From Variovorax fucosicus (lineage in GTDB: Bacteria > Pseudomonadota > Gammaproteobacteria > Burkholderiales > Burkholderiaceae_C), in assembly GCF_030316825.1 (NCBI RefSeq), contig NZ_JASZYU010000001.1, positions 1,054,001-1,118,000 of the forward strand: 64,000 nt of DNA, in the 5' to 3' direction. Below the pieces are notes generated by a model. The model was given only the letters and a program-made list of their open reading frames with translations. It ran no database searches and had not been told where the DNA came from. Positions 24,769 through 33,310 of this stretch are shown piece after piece. The translations under genes were made by a program, and so were the position numbers. The stretch's first letter is position 1; the number at the start of each line of letters is the position of its first letter.

Positions 24769-25932
24769 TCAGGGATAGAAGGCCACCACCCGGTAGCCCG
24801 CCACCGGCTGCAGCGCTGCAGAGTCCAGGCCGGTCAGAGCGAGTGGCAGCGAGGCGGTGCGTTCGGCCTTGGCCGCAAGCACGGGGGGCGCGCCGAAGTC
24901 GGAAGGCATGAGCACGCGCCGAACCACCGGGCGTTCCTGCGTGTCGAGCAGCGAGAGTTCGACCGCAGGCATCGCGAGCGGCATCGCGACCGCGTTGCGC
25001 AGCGTGAAGTTCAGGCGATAGCCGTCTCCGCTTTTTTCCCGCGCAAAGGCCGCGCCGTCGATCGTGATCGCGCCGATCTGGCGCAGCGCCGACAGCTCGC
25101 AGCCCGTGGCGCCGCAGATCGCCTCGAGCACCGGTCGCCACGACGGCTGCCGCGCCACGATCGTGTCGCGCTCGTGGCGCAGCACTTGCAGCACCAGCAG
25201 CAGCGCGCACACCACGGCTGCAATCACAGTCGCCCTGCCGGCTTTCGTGCCGTGCGAATGTTCCACCGCTGTGGGCTCGGCAAACAAAGGCTCCGACGGC
25301 GGCAGTTCCTCCACGCGGGCCTCGCTCACGCTTGCAGCGCTCACCACCGGCATCGGCGGCGACGATGTTTCCTCGCGCGGCAGTGGCTCCGTCGGCGGTT
25401 GGGCCGCCTTGCGCGCCCGTGCGCTCCGGACCGCGTCGATGCGTGCACGTCGCAAGGCCTTCTGCAACTGGGCGTCGGCCGCCTGCTCGACCACGGCCGA
25501 GAAATCGTCGAGCGCTTCGACCGAGCTGACCAGCGAGCTTCGGGCCAGCACGGGCATCGGTTCGGCGGGCGCCGGGACAGACGGTGTTGGCCAGGGCTCG
25601 TCGGCCACCACGCCGATCCCGGGCCAGGCCGGCGGCGGGAACGCCGCTTTCAACGGCGTGGAAGACTGCGCTTCCGGTTCAGGCAAGGCGGGGGGTTCGG
25701 GCTCCGGCGAACTGGGCGGGTCGGCTTCGGTCGACGAAGAAGCGGCGCCGTCTTCTTCGGGTGCCGCGGCCGGCGCTGCAGTGCCCGCCTCAGGCGCTTC
25801 CTGCAGATCCAGGGTCGCATCGAACACGTTGCTGCAACGACCGCATCGAACCCAGCCGTCCGAAATGCGCAGTTGATCCCGCACCACCTTGAAAGTGGTC
25901 GCGCAGGATGGGCAGCGGGTCACAAGACTCAT
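24769..25932 (-). CDS. zinc-finger (MJ0042-type)/DUF3426 single-pass membrane protein
   Basis: 387-residue protein not tied to a known function. The N-terminus, MSLVTRCPSCATTFKVV followed by VRCGRCSNVF, is an MJ0042-type zinc ribbon (four Cys). A long acidic, Pro/Ser/Glu-rich linker follows (about residues 45-235), then one TM segment (ATVIAAVVCALLLVLQVL) and a C-terminal DUF3426 domain, probably periplasmic. The start at 25932 is chosen because it begins right at the finger; an upstream ATG adds ten unlikely residues. Sits downstream of prmA on the same strand, a common order in Burkholderiales. Confidence 0.85.
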   Translation of the reverse strand: MSLVTRCPSCATTFKVVRDQLRISDGWVRCGRCSNVFDATLDLQEAPEAGTAAPAAAPEEDGAASSSTEADPPSSPEPEPPALPEPEAQSSTPLKAAFPPPAWPGIGVVADEPWPTPSVPAPAEPMPVLARSSLVSSVEALDDFSAVVEQAADAQLQKALRRARIDAVRSARARKAAQPPTEPLPREETSSPPMPVVSAASVSEARVEELPPSEPLFAEPTAVEHSHGTKAGRATVIAAVVCALLLVLQVLRHERDTIVARQPSWRPVLEAICGATGCELSALRQIGAITIDGAAFAREKSGDGYRLNFTLRNAVAMPLAMPAVELSLLDTQERPVVRRVLMPSDFGAPPVLAAKAERTASLPLALTGLDSAALQPVAGYRVVAFYP

Positions 25933-25971
25933 GAGGCGGGGATTGTAGGTGGCGTGCCCCACGCCGCGCCG

Positions 25972-26853
25972 CTAAAGGCGGGCGGTCATGAGGATCCAGC
26001 CGTCCTCGCTGTCGCTGACCTGCAACTGCGCAAACGGCGCGTAGGCCAGTGTCAGCTCTTCGGCCTGGCGCTCGAGGATGCCTGCCAGCACCAGCGCGCC
26101 GCCCGGTGCCACATAGCGGCAAAGCAGCGGCGCCAGCACCTTGAGTGGCGTGGCGAGGATGTTGGCCAGCACGGTCTGATAGCAGCCCTGCGCCACGTCG
26201 GGCAGGCCGGTCTGCAGTTGCACCGCGTTGGCTTCGGCATTGAGCCGGGTCGACTCCACTGCGGCTTCGTCGATGTCGACCGCGTCGATCTGCGCCGCGC
26301 CGTACTTGGCCGCGCCGATCGCGAGAATGCCGGAGCCGCAGCCGTAGTCGAGCACACGCTGGTTCGCAGGCGGGTGCGTCGCGATCCAGCGCAGGCACAT
26401 GCGCGTGGTCGGGTGCGTGCCGGTGCCGAAGGCGAGTCCCGGGTCGAGCCGGATCACCTTGCGCGCCTGCGCCGGCGGCTCGTGCCAGGTCGGTACGATC
26501 CAGAATTCGGGCGTGATCTCGACCGGCGCGAACTGCGATTGCGTGAGCCGCACCCAGTCCTGGTCCGGCACGTCGGCCACGCCAAGGGTCTGGCAGCCGT
26601 CAAAGAAGTCCTGCGCCGCAAGCACCTGCGCCGCGTCGCGCGCAAGCGCCTCTGTCGCGTACAGCGCGATCACGCGCGAGCGCTGCCAGCCCTCCTTGGG
26701 CGGCGGCATGCCGGGTTCGCCGAACAGCGCCTGTTCGGCATCGGTCTGGGCGTCGGCGTCCTCGACCGAAACACTCAGCGCATCGAGCGCGTCGAGCGCA
26801 TCGCTGACCGTCTCGACAAGGTCTTGCGGAACCAGCAGGCGAAGTTCGTGCAC
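25972..26853 (-). CDS. prmA: ribosomal protein L11 methyltransferase PrmA
   Basis: SAM-dependent enzyme that trimethylates ribosomal protein L11. 293 residues. The N-terminal substrate-recognition domain (MHELRLLVPQDLVETVSDAL) leads to a Rossmann methyltransferase with motif I VLDYGCGSGILAIGAAKYG, the acidic end of strand 2 (AVDIDEAAVES) and the catalytic-loop motif VLANILATPL. The central LDPGLAFGTGTHPTTRMCL stretch is a PrmA hallmark. Thirteen bases separate it from accC, so it is probably in the accBC operon. Confidence 0.97.
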   Translation of the reverse strand: MHELRLLVPQDLVETVSDALDALDALSVSVEDADAQTDAEQALFGEPGMPPPKEGWQRSRVIALYATEALARDAAQVLAAQDFFDGCQTLGVADVPDQDWVRLTQSQFAPVEITPEFWIVPTWHEPPAQARKVIRLDPGLAFGTGTHPTTRMCLRWIATHPPANQRVLDYGCGSGILAIGAAKYGAAQIDAVDIDEAAVESTRLNAEANAVQLQTGLPDVAQGCYQTVLANILATPLKVLAPLLCRYVAPGGALVLAGILERQAEELTLAYAPFAQLQVSDSEDGWILMTARL

Positions 26854-26866
26854 CCGTGCGTCCCGC

Positions 26867-28216
26867 TCAGCGCTTGTGGGAAGCCAGCCACTCTTCGAGG
26901 TAGTGGATGTTGGTGCCGCCGGTCATGAACTTGGCGTCGACCATCAGCTCGCGGTGCAGCGGGATGTTGGTGCTGATGCCTTCGACCACCGTCTCGCTGA
27001 GGGCAGTGCGCATGCGCGCCATCGCCTGCTCGCGCGTATCGCCATAGGTGATGATCTTGCCGATCATCGAGTCGTAGTTGGGCGGTACGAAATAGTTGGT
27101 GTACACGTGCGAGTCGACCCGCACCCCCGGCCCACCCGGCGGATGCCACATGGTGATGCGGCCCGGCGACGGCGTGAACTTCCAGGCATCCTCGGCATTG
27201 ATGCGGCATTCGATCGCGTGGCCGTGCATCTGGATCTGGCGCTGCGTGAACGGCAGCTTCTCGCCGGCGGCGACCATGATCTGGGTCTTGACGATGTCGA
27301 TGCCGGTGGTGAACTCGGTCACCGGGTGCTCGACCTGCACGCGCGTGTTCATCTCGATGAAATAGAACTCGCCGTTTTCGTAGAGGAACTCGAAGGTGCC
27401 GGCGCCGCGGTAGCCGATCTTCTTGCAGGCCGCCGCGCAACGCTCACCGATCTTCTCGATCAGCTTGCGCGGAATGCCCGGCGCCGGCGACTCCTCGATC
27501 ACCTTCTGGTGGCGGCGCTGCATCGAGCAGTCGCGCTCGCCCAGATAGACCGCGTTCTTGAACTTGTCGGCCAGGATCTGGATTTCGACGTGGCGCGGGT
27601 TCTGGAGAAACTTCTCCATATAGACAGCGCCGTTGTTGAAAGCCGCCGCCGCCTCGGCCTTGGTCATCTGGATCGCGTTGACCAGCGCCGCCTCGGTGTG
27701 CACCACGCGCATGCCGCGACCGCCACCGCCGCCGGCCGCCTTGATGATGACCGGGTAGCCAATGGCGCGCGCGATGCGCTTGTTGGTGGTGGCGTCGTCC
27801 GACAGTTCGCCTTCGGAGCCTGGCACGCAGGGCACGCCGGCCTTGATCATGGCCTGCTTGGCCGACACCTTGTCGCCCATGGTGCGGATGTTCTCGGGCG
27901 TCGGGCCGATGAACTGGAAGCCGCTTTGCTCCACCCGCTCGGCGAAGTTGGCGTTTTCGCTCAGAAAGCCGTAGCCCGGGTGGATTGCTTCGGCATCCGT
28001 CACTTCGGCGGCCGAAATGATCGCCGGCATGTTGAGGTAGCTTTGCGACGAAGGGGCCGGGCCGATGCAGACCGCCTCCTGCGCCAGCTTGACGTACTTG
28101 GCCTCGCGGTCGGCTTCGGAATAGACCATCACGGCCTTGATGCCCATCTCGCTGCAAGCGCGCTGAATTCTCAGCGCGATCTCCCCGCGATTCGCGACCA
28201 GAATCTTCTTGAACAT
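26867..28216 (-). CDS. accC: acetyl-CoA carboxylase biotin carboxylase subunit
   Basis: ATP-grasp enzyme that carboxylates the biotin on AccB, the first step of fatty acid synthesis. From the ATG at 28216 it has 449 residues, the same as E. coli AccC; a GTG six bases earlier would overlap the accB stop. Motifs: [29 protein letters not shown], the Gly-rich ATP loop [14 protein letters not shown], the [17 protein letters not shown] segment and [14 protein letters not shown] near the active site. The start lies two bases after accB. Confidence 0.98.
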   Translation of the reverse strand: MFKKILVANRGEIALRIQRACSEMGIKAVMVYSEADREAKYVKLAQEAVCIGPAPSSQSYLNMPAIISAAEVTDAEAIHPGYGFLSENANFAERVEQSGFQFIGPTPENIRTMGDKVSAKQAMIKAGVPCVPGSEGELSDDATTNKRIARAIGYPVIIKAAGGGGGRGMRVVHTEAALVNAIQMTKAEAAAAFNNGAVYMEKFLQNPRHVEIQILADKFKNAVYLGERDCSMQRRHQKVIEESPAPGIPRKLIEKIGERCAAACKKIGYRGAGTFEFLYENGEFYFIEMNTRVQVEHPVTEFTTGIDIVKTQIMVAAGEKLPFTQRQIQMHGHAIECRINAEDAWKFTPSPGRITMWHPPGGPGVRVDSHVYTNYFVPPNYDSMIGKIITYGDTREQAMARMRTALSETVVEGISTNIPLHRELMVDAKFMTGGTNIHYLEEWLASHKR

Positions 28217-28218
28217 GG

Positions 28219-28674
28219 TCACTCGATGATGAACAGCGGTTGGCCGTATTCGACCGCCTGGCCGTTTTCGCCGAGGATCTGTTTGATGGTGCCGGACTTG
28301 TCGGCCTCGATCTCGTTGAGGATCTTCATGGCCTCGATGATGCAGACCGTATCGCCTTCCTTGACCTGGCTGCCCACTTCGACGAAGGCCGGCGCGCCGG
28401 GGCTCGAGGAACGATAGAAGGTGCCAACCATCGGCGACTTGATCGCGTGGCCGGTGGGTGCAGCGACTCCCGCGGGGGCAGGCGCGGCGGGCATCTCGGG
28501 GGCGGGCGCCGGTGCCGGGCCGCCTTGCGGTGCCAGCGTTTGCACGTATTGCACCGGCGCTGCGGCGCCAGCCTTGACGATGCGCACCTTGCCTTCGGCT
28601 TCGGTGATTTCGAGTTCGGAAATATTCGATTCAGACACCAGATCGATCAGTGTCTTGAGTTTGCGCAGATCCAT
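28219..28674 (-). CDS. accB: acetyl-CoA carboxylase biotin carboxyl carrier protein
   Basis: 151-residue carrier. The N-terminal helix pair ([20 protein letters not shown]) is followed by a Pro/Ala linker (about residues 50-75) and the C-terminal biotinyl domain. Biotin is attached at K117 within [15 protein letters not shown]. Works with AccC directly downstream and with the carboxyltransferase AccAD, which is not in the window. Upstream lies a 101-bp gap with a short inverted repeat GGCGTT/AACGCC at 28738-28751, then the TlpA-like gene. Confidence 0.98.
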   Translation of the reverse strand: MDLRKLKTLIDLVSESNISELEITEAEGKVRIVKAGAAAPVQYVQTLAPQGGPAPAPAPEMPAAPAPAGVAAPTGHAIKSPMVGTFYRSSSPGAPAFVEVGSQVKEGDTVCIIEAMKILNEIEADKSGTIKQILGENGQAVEYGQPLFIIE

Positions 28675-28775
28675 GGGCCTCCAGCGCCAGCTTTGCCGGT
28701 CAATAGGTAGTAACTCGCCTGAAAATCGGCTTATGTCGGCGTTTTAACGCCAAATGCCGGATTGTGCGCCGGATT

Positions 28776-29330
28776 CTACCCGTGAACAGGGGCCCGTCGC
28801 CACGCATCGAGGTCGGTCGCCTCGAGCTTGCCCATTTTACGCGCGGCCACTGCGCCGGCCGCATTGACAACAATCGTGAATGGCAATCCGCCCCCGGTAT
28901 TGCCCAGCCGGCGAACCAGATCGGTTCCTTCGAGCCCAGCCAGGCCGACCGGGAAACTGACCGGAGTATGGGCCAGGAACTTTCGCACCGAACTGGGCTG
29001 ATCAATGGCCAAACCGACCACTTGCCAGCCGTTGGCTGCCTGATCGCGAAAGAAGCGATCAACCATGGGTAATTCCTCGATGCACGGCGGACACCATGTT
29101 GCCCAGAAATTGATCAGCAACGGCTTGCCGCGCAGCGACGCAAATGAGAGCTCGCCGCCCTCCGGCCGATCGAAGCGCTGGGCCCAGAACGCCGCATCGA
29201 GCGTATCAGCGGCACTCGCCTTGCTCGCACTTTCGCGCCACCAGGCGCCGCCGGCTCCGGCCACGGCCGCGAGGGCCGCGACGCCGCCGACGATCCAGCG
29301 CCTGCGCGCCGGTGAGGAGGTGTTGCTCAC
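28776..29330 (-). CDS. TlpA/ResA-like thiol-disulfide oxidoreductase
   Basis: 184-residue membrane-anchored thioredoxin-fold protein. A basic n-region (ARRRW) and TM segment (IVGGVAALAAVAGAGGAW) lead to a periplasmic AhpC/TSA-like domain with the redox pair C80/C83 in NFWATWCPPC, followed by the cis-Pro region GGGLPFTIVV. Probably reduces disulfides in periplasmic proteins, as TlpA, ResA or CcmG do; no cytochrome maturation operon is adjacent, so its partner is unknown. Four-base overlap with the upstream gene (29327-29330) implies coupling. Confidence 0.9.
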   Translation of the reverse strand: MSNTSSPARRRWIVGGVAALAAVAGAGGAWWRESASKASAADTLDAAFWAQRFDRPEGGELSFASLRGKPLLINFWATWCPPCIEELPMVDRFFRDQAANGWQVVGLAIDQPSSVRKFLAHTPVSFPVGLAGLEGTDLVRRLGNTGGGLPFTIVVNAAGAVAARKMGKLEATDLDAWRRAPVHG

Positions 29331-29923
29331 GGCTTGTCTTCCTGTTCCATCAGCCGCCGCAAGGCAGCCAGGTCGCCGCGCGGCGCGCGGCCCTGCGCGT
29401 CGGGCTTGAGCGCGCCGCGCAGGTCGTCAAGGTCGTACACCAGCAGGTGCACGCCGATTTCTTCACCGAGCGGCCGGCTGAGCGCGTGCACGCTGAGCGC
29501 TTCGACCTGCTCACCGTGGAAGCCGGTCACCATGCGTGGCTCGTAGTCCACGTGGTGGTCGATCAGCGCGATTTCGGCCGACTTGGAGTCGTCGCAGAAC
29601 AGCTGGATGTAGATATCGGAGAGTCGAGTCGCGGTGCCGTGCCAGACCGCACCGCCCACATGGGGCCGGAACGGGGCCATGCGCTCCATCCATTCGAGTG
29701 CCAACCCGCGCAGCGCCTTCAGCTCGGCCGGCTGCGTGTCGGCGCAGAACAGCGCGATGTATTCGCGCACCTCGGCTTCGACCTCGTCGTTGTTGGGCAG
29801 CGCGGTGCGCGAAGGCAAGCCAAGGCTGCGCAATGCGCGGCGCTTGGCCGGCCCGTACTCGAGCCCTTCCTCGACCACGAGGCGTGCGGCGGCGGCGGCG
29901 ATTTCACGCTTGGACATGTCCAT
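29327..29923 (-). CDS. conserved protein of unknown function, possible nucleotidyltransferase-like fold
   Basis: 198-residue soluble protein, not recognised. It begins with a helical segment (KREIAAAAARLVVEEGLEYG), and its centre reads GAVWHGTATRLSDIYIQLF, with an acidic pair downstream in LFCDDSKSAEIALIDHHVDYE. The spacing faintly recalls the GS-x10-DxD pattern of nucleotidyltransferases, but the Ser is absent and this is speculative. The start at 29923 was chosen because the upstream extension is compositionally odd; 29917 and 29968 are alternatives. It is divergent from mpl and coupled to the TlpA-like gene. Confidence 0.65.
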   Translation of the reverse strand: MDMSKREIAAAAARLVVEEGLEYGPAKRRALRSLGLPSRTALPNNDEVEAEVREYIALFCADTQPAELKALRGLALEWMERMAPFRPHVGGAVWHGTATRLSDIYIQLFCDDSKSAEIALIDHHVDYEPRMVTGFHGEQVEALSVHALSRPLGEEIGVHLLVYDLDDLRGALKPDAQGRAPRGDLAALRRLMEQEDKP

Positions 29924-29990
29924 CACGGCATTCTGCCCGCAAGGCGGCCGATGCAGGAGTGCCCCCACGGGCCGTCCCTAAAATCGGCTG

Positions 29991-31388
29991 ATGCATATTC
30001 ACATTCTGGGCATCTGCGGCACCTTCATGGGTGGCGTGGCCGCCCTCGCGCGCGAGGCCGGCCACAAGGTCACGGGCTGCGATGCCGGGGTTTATCCACC
30101 GATGAGCGACCAGTTGCGCGCACTTGGCATCGAGTTGATCGAAGGCTTCGACGCGCAGCAGCTCGCGTTGAAGCCGGACGTTTTCGTCATCGGCAACGTG
30201 GTGTCGCGGGTTCGCCTGGACGATGGCACGCCGAAGTTTCCGCTGATGGAGGCGATCCTCGACGCGGGGCTGCCCTACACCAGCGGCCCGCAATGGCTGG
30301 CCGAGCAGGTACTGCAGGGCCGGCATGTACTGGCCGTGGCCGGCACGCACGGCAAGACCACCACCACCTCGATGCTGGCCTGGGTGCTGGAAGCCACCGG
30401 CCAGGCGCCCGGCTTTCTGGTCGGCGGCGTGCCGTTGAATTTCGACGTGTCGGCGCGACTGGGCTCGGGAAAGGGCTTCGTGATCGAAGCCGACGAGTAC
30501 GACACGGCCTTCTTCGACAAGCGCAGCAAGTTCGTCCACTACCGGCCGCGCACCGCGGTGCTGAACAACCTGGAGTTCGACCACGCCGACATCTTCGACG
30601 ACCTTGCCGCGATCGAGCGCCAGTTTCACCACCTGCTGCGCACGGTGCCGGCCCGCGGGCGCGTGGTGGTCAACGCCACCGAGGACAGCCTGCAGCGCGT
30701 GCTGGCCCAGGGCTGCTGGAGCGAACTCGCACGCTTCGGCGCCGGCGGCGAATGGCAGGCCGATGGCAGCGACGATGCTTTCGAGGTGCTGCGCGCGGGT
30801 CGATCCGTGGGCCGGGTCGAATGGGCGCTCTCGGGCCGGCACAACCAGATGAACGCGCTGGCCGCCATCGCGGCGGCCGACCACCTGGGCGTGCCACCGG
30901 CCGAGGCGGCGGCGGCGCTGGCATCGTTTCGCAACGTGCGCCGGCGCATGGAATTGCGCGGCACGGTCGAGCGCGACGGCGGTGCCATCACCGTGTATGA
31001 CGATTTCGCCCACCACCCGACCGCGATCAGCACCACGCTCGACGGCCTGCGTCGCCAGCTCGATGGCAAGGGCGCCCAGGCCGACCGGATCCTGGCCGTG
31101 TTCGAGCCGCGCAGCAACACCATGAAGCTGGGCGCGATGGCTGCGCAACTGCCCTGGAGTCTGGAACAGGCCGACCTCGCCTTCTGCCATACCGCCGGAC
31201 TGGGCTGGGACGCTGCCGCTGCGCTCGCGCCGATGGGCGCACGGGCCCAGGTGGCCGACGCGATCGCCCCCCTGGTGGATCAGGTGGTGGCTGCGGCGCG
31301 GGCGGGCGACCACGTCGTCTGCATGAGCAACGGCGGTTTCGGCGGCGTGCACGAGAAGCTGCTGGCCGGACTGCGCAAGGCGAGCTGA
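29991..31388 (+). CDS. mpl: UDP-MurNAc:L-Ala-gamma-D-Glu-meso-DAP ligase Mpl
   Basis: Mur-ligase family enzyme that reattaches recycled tripeptide to UDP-MurNAc. 465 residues. The N-terminal domain (MHIHILGICGTFMGGVAALA with GCDAGVYPPMSDQL) is characteristic of Mpl rather than MurC. The central ATP loop is [15 protein letters not shown], followed by EADEYDTAFFDKRSKF and the C-terminal YDDFAHHPTAI motif. Works with AmpD (also in the window, 17.8 kb) in the same recycling pathway. A DUF985 cupin follows after five bases. Confidence 0.97.
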   Translation: MHIHILGICGTFMGGVAALAREAGHKVTGCDAGVYPPMSDQLRALGIELIEGFDAQQLALKPDVFVIGNVVSRVRLDDGTPKFPLMEAILDAGLPYTSGPQWLAEQVLQGRHVLAVAGTHGKTTTTSMLAWVLEATGQAPGFLVGGVPLNFDVSARLGSGKGFVIEADEYDTAFFDKRSKFVHYRPRTAVLNNLEFDHADIFDDLAAIERQFHHLLRTVPARGRVVVNATEDSLQRVLAQGCWSELARFGAGGEWQADGSDDAFEVLRAGRSVGRVEWALSGRHNQMNALAAIAAADHLGVPPAEAAAALASFRNVRRRMELRGTVERDGGAITVYDDFAHHPTAISTTLDGLRRQLDGKGAQADRILAVFEPRSNTMKLGAMAAQLPWSLEQADLAFCHTAGLGWDAAAALAPMGARAQVADAIAPLVDQVVAAARAGDHVVCMSNGGFGGVHEKLLAGLRKAS

Positions 31389-31393
31389 CCACC

Positions 31394-31894
31394 GTGCGTG
31401 CGCAGGAACTGATCGAGATGCTGCGGCTGCAGCCGCATCCGGAAGGCGGCTGGTACCGCGAGGTGTTCCGCTCGGCGACAAACGTGAGCCCGCCCGATGG
31501 CCGGCCGCAGCGCGACGCATTGACCAGCATCTACTTCCTGCTCGAAGCAACCCAGCAATCGCGCTGGCACCGCGTGCTTTCGGACGAGGTCTGGGTGCAT
31601 CTCGAAGGCGTGCCGATCGCGCTCTGGACGTGCGACGCGGCGCTGCGCACGGCACCGGCCCACGTGCGGCTCGGCCCGGTCGACCTGCACGGCACTCGGC
31701 CGCAGCACGTGGTGCCGGCCGGCCAGTGGCAGGCCGCGCGGCCGATCGTCGCCCACAGCAATGGCGACTACAGCCTGGTGGCCTGCACGGTGGGCCCGGG
31801 CTTCGACTTTGCCGACTTCTCCTTCATGGCGCCCGATGGCGAAGAAGCCACGCTGCTGCGCCACCACTGGCCCGACCTGGCCAGCCTGATCTAG
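31394..31894 (+). CDS. cupin DUF985 protein
   Basis: 166-residue single-domain cupin. Opens with the family signature LIEMLRLQPHPEGGWYREVF, then TSIYFLLEATQQSRWHRV with the metal-binding His, and a second cupin motif near SLVACTVGPGFDFADFSF. GTG start; no other start gives the conserved N-terminus. The family's reaction is not established. Probably co-transcribed with mpl; convergent with the DAHP synthase gene, which ends one base beyond this stop codon. Confidence 0.88.
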   Translation: MRAQELIEMLRLQPHPEGGWYREVFRSATNVSPPDGRPQRDALTSIYFLLEATQQSRWHRVLSDEVWVHLEGVPIALWTCDAALRTAPAHVRLGPVDLHGTRPQHVVPAGQWQAARPIVAHSNGDYSLVACTVGPGFDFADFSFMAPDGEEATLLRHHWPDLASLI

Positions 31895-31895
31895 C

Positions 31896-33014
31896 CTAAC
31901 CGCGGCGTTGCTTCACCGCCTGCGACAGCGTGTCGAGCACCGCCACCGAATCGTCCCAGCCGATGCAGGCGTCGGTGATGCTCTTGCCGTATTCCAGGCC
32001 GGCGATCTGGTCCTTGCCCGCAGTGAATTTCTGGGCGCCCGCCTGCAGATGGCTTTCGACCATCACGCCGAACACGCTCTTGCTGCCGCTGGCAATCTGC
32101 GCCGCAATGTTCCCGGCCACCTCGATCTGCTTCAGATGCTGCTTGGAGCTGTTGGCATGGCTGCAATCGACCATCAAAGTCGGCGGCAGCTTGGCGGCCT
32201 CCAGATCCTTGCAGGCTGCAGCCACGCTGGCCGCGTCGTAGTTGGGCGCCTTGCCGCCGCGCAGGATCACGTGGCAGTCGTTGTTGCCGTTGGTCTGGAC
32301 GATCGCGACCTGGCCGTTCTTGTGCACCGACAGGAAGTGGTGCCCGCGCGCTGCCGCCTGGATCGCGTCGGTGGCGATGCGGATGTTGCCGTCGGTGCCG
32401 TTCTTGAAACCGATCGGTGCCGACAGGCCCGAAGCCAGTTCGCGGTGCACTTGGCTTTCGGTGGTGCGCGCGCCGATCGCGCCCCAGGCGATCAGGTCGC
32501 CGATGTACTGGGGCGAGATCACGTCGAGGAACTCGCTGCCGGCCGGCAGGCCGATGCGGTTGATGTCGATCAGCAGCTGGCGTGCGATGCGCAGGCCTTC
32601 GTCGATGCGAAAGCTCTCATCGAGGTACGGATCGTTGATCAGCCCCTTCCAGCCGACCGTGGTGCGCGGCTTCTCGAAGTAGACGCGCATCACGATCTCG
32701 AGCGAATCGGCGTACTTGTCGCGTTGCACCTTCAGGCGGCGCGCGTACTCGAGCGCGGCGGCCGGGTCGTGGATCGAACAGGGGCCCATGACCACCAGCA
32801 ACCGGTCGTCGGTGCCCGCCATGATGTCGTGGATCGCGCGACGGGTGCCGGTGATCAGCGTTTCGACCGGCGTCCCGCGGATCGGGAAGAAACGGATCAG
32901 ATGTTCAGGAGGGGGCAGCACGTTGATGTCCTTGATGCGTTCGTCGTCGGTTTGGCTGGTTTTCTCGACGCTCGCATACCAGCTGTCGCTGGTGGGGGCG
33001 GTGTTCTGGGTCAT
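31896..33014 (-). CDS. aroG: 3-deoxy-7-phosphoheptulonate (DAHP) synthase, class I
   Basis: First enzyme of the shikimate pathway, condensing PEP and erythrose-4-phosphate. 372 residues, AroFGH type: LLVVMGPCSIHDPAAALEYA, the metal-binding Cys in that GPCS motif, YFEKPRTTVGWKGL, RGHHFLSVHKNGQ and MVDCSHANSSKQ. AGGAG lies eight bases before the ATG at 33014. The leader upstream carries an aromatic leader peptide and a terminator (see separate entries), so transcription probably responds to aromatic aminoacyl-tRNA. Which aromatic acid inhibits the enzyme cannot be told. aroE is at 48 kb. Confidence 0.96.
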   Translation of the reverse strand: MTQNTAPTSDSWYASVEKTSQTDDERIKDINVLPPPEHLIRFFPIRGTPVETLITGTRRAIHDIMAGTDDRLLVVMGPCSIHDPAAALEYARRLKVQRDKYADSLEIVMRVYFEKPRTTVGWKGLINDPYLDESFRIDEGLRIARQLLIDINRIGLPAGSEFLDVISPQYIGDLIAWGAIGARTTESQVHRELASGLSAPIGFKNGTDGNIRIATDAIQAAARGHHFLSVHKNGQVAIVQTNGNNDCHVILRGGKAPNYDAASVAAACKDLEAAKLPPTLMVDCSHANSSKQHLKQIEVAGNIAAQIASGSKSVFGVMVESHLQAGAQKFTAGKDQIAGLEYGKSITDACIGWDDSVAVLDTLSQAVKQRRG

Positions 33015-33045
33015 CGTGTGCTCCTGGATCAAAAACAAAGAGGCA

Positions 33046-33078
33046 TAAAAAAACCGCCGGGGCGTGAGCGCCGGCGGT
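33046..33078 (-). terminator. attenuator terminator in the DAHP synthase leader
   Basis: On the minus strand ACCGCCGG (33078-33071) pairs with CCGGCGGT (33060-33053) around a ten-base loop, followed by seven T residues (33053-33047), about 33 bases before the aroG start codon. Its 5' arm can instead pair with CCGGCGG at 33126-33120 inside the leader peptide gene, the antiterminator. Upstream CCGG (33134-33131) can pair with the same segment over an ATCT loop, giving the classical 1:2, 2:3, 3:4 set. Confidence 0.88.
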
Positions 33079-33100
33079 CTTGGAGGGGTGTTCGTGTGCT

Positions 33101-33175
33101 TTACGCGCTCGCCTCTGGGCCGCCGGAGATCCGGAACCAAAAGTACGAAAAGTAAAAAGCAGCGCGCAGAGACAT
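33101..33175 (-). CDS. aromatic leader peptide of the DAHP synthase attenuator
   Basis: A 24-codon ORF, ATG at 33175, TAA at 33103-33101. Residues 7-14 read FYFSYFWF: four Phe, two Tyr and one Trp in an eight-residue run. The ORF ends 22 bases before the terminator stem. Ribosome stalling at these codons when any charged aromatic tRNA is short would leave the segment at 33126-33120 free to pair with the terminator's 5' arm, letting transcription reach the DAHP synthase gene. A strong Shine-Dalgarno is not visible. Function follows the well-known trp and phe leader mechanism; evidence is structural only. Confidence 0.88.
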   Translation of the reverse strand: MSLRAAFYFSYFWFRISGGPEASA

Positions 33176-33204
33176 GGAAGCGGACTCTAGCACAACAGCG
33201 GCCA

Positions 33205-33308
33205 AGGCCAGGAACGCCGCGGAACCGGCTCCGCCGGGCCGCTGGCGATGCCCCCGGCAGGGGGTTGGCGTAGCGACACGAAGTGCGCGAAGACTGGGGG
33301 CGAGCAAC
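33205..33308 (-). repeat. dispersed repeat copy A (downstream of tldD)
   Basis: One of four ~95-bp copies in the window. Shared core: GCGCACTTCGTGTCGCT, a CCCCCTGCCGGGGG hairpin, then GGCCCGGCGGAGCCGGTTCC. Lies immediately after the tldD stop, in the same orientation as tldD and opposite to copy B, ahead of the attenuator leader. Confidence 0.85.
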
Positions 33309-33310
33309 AT

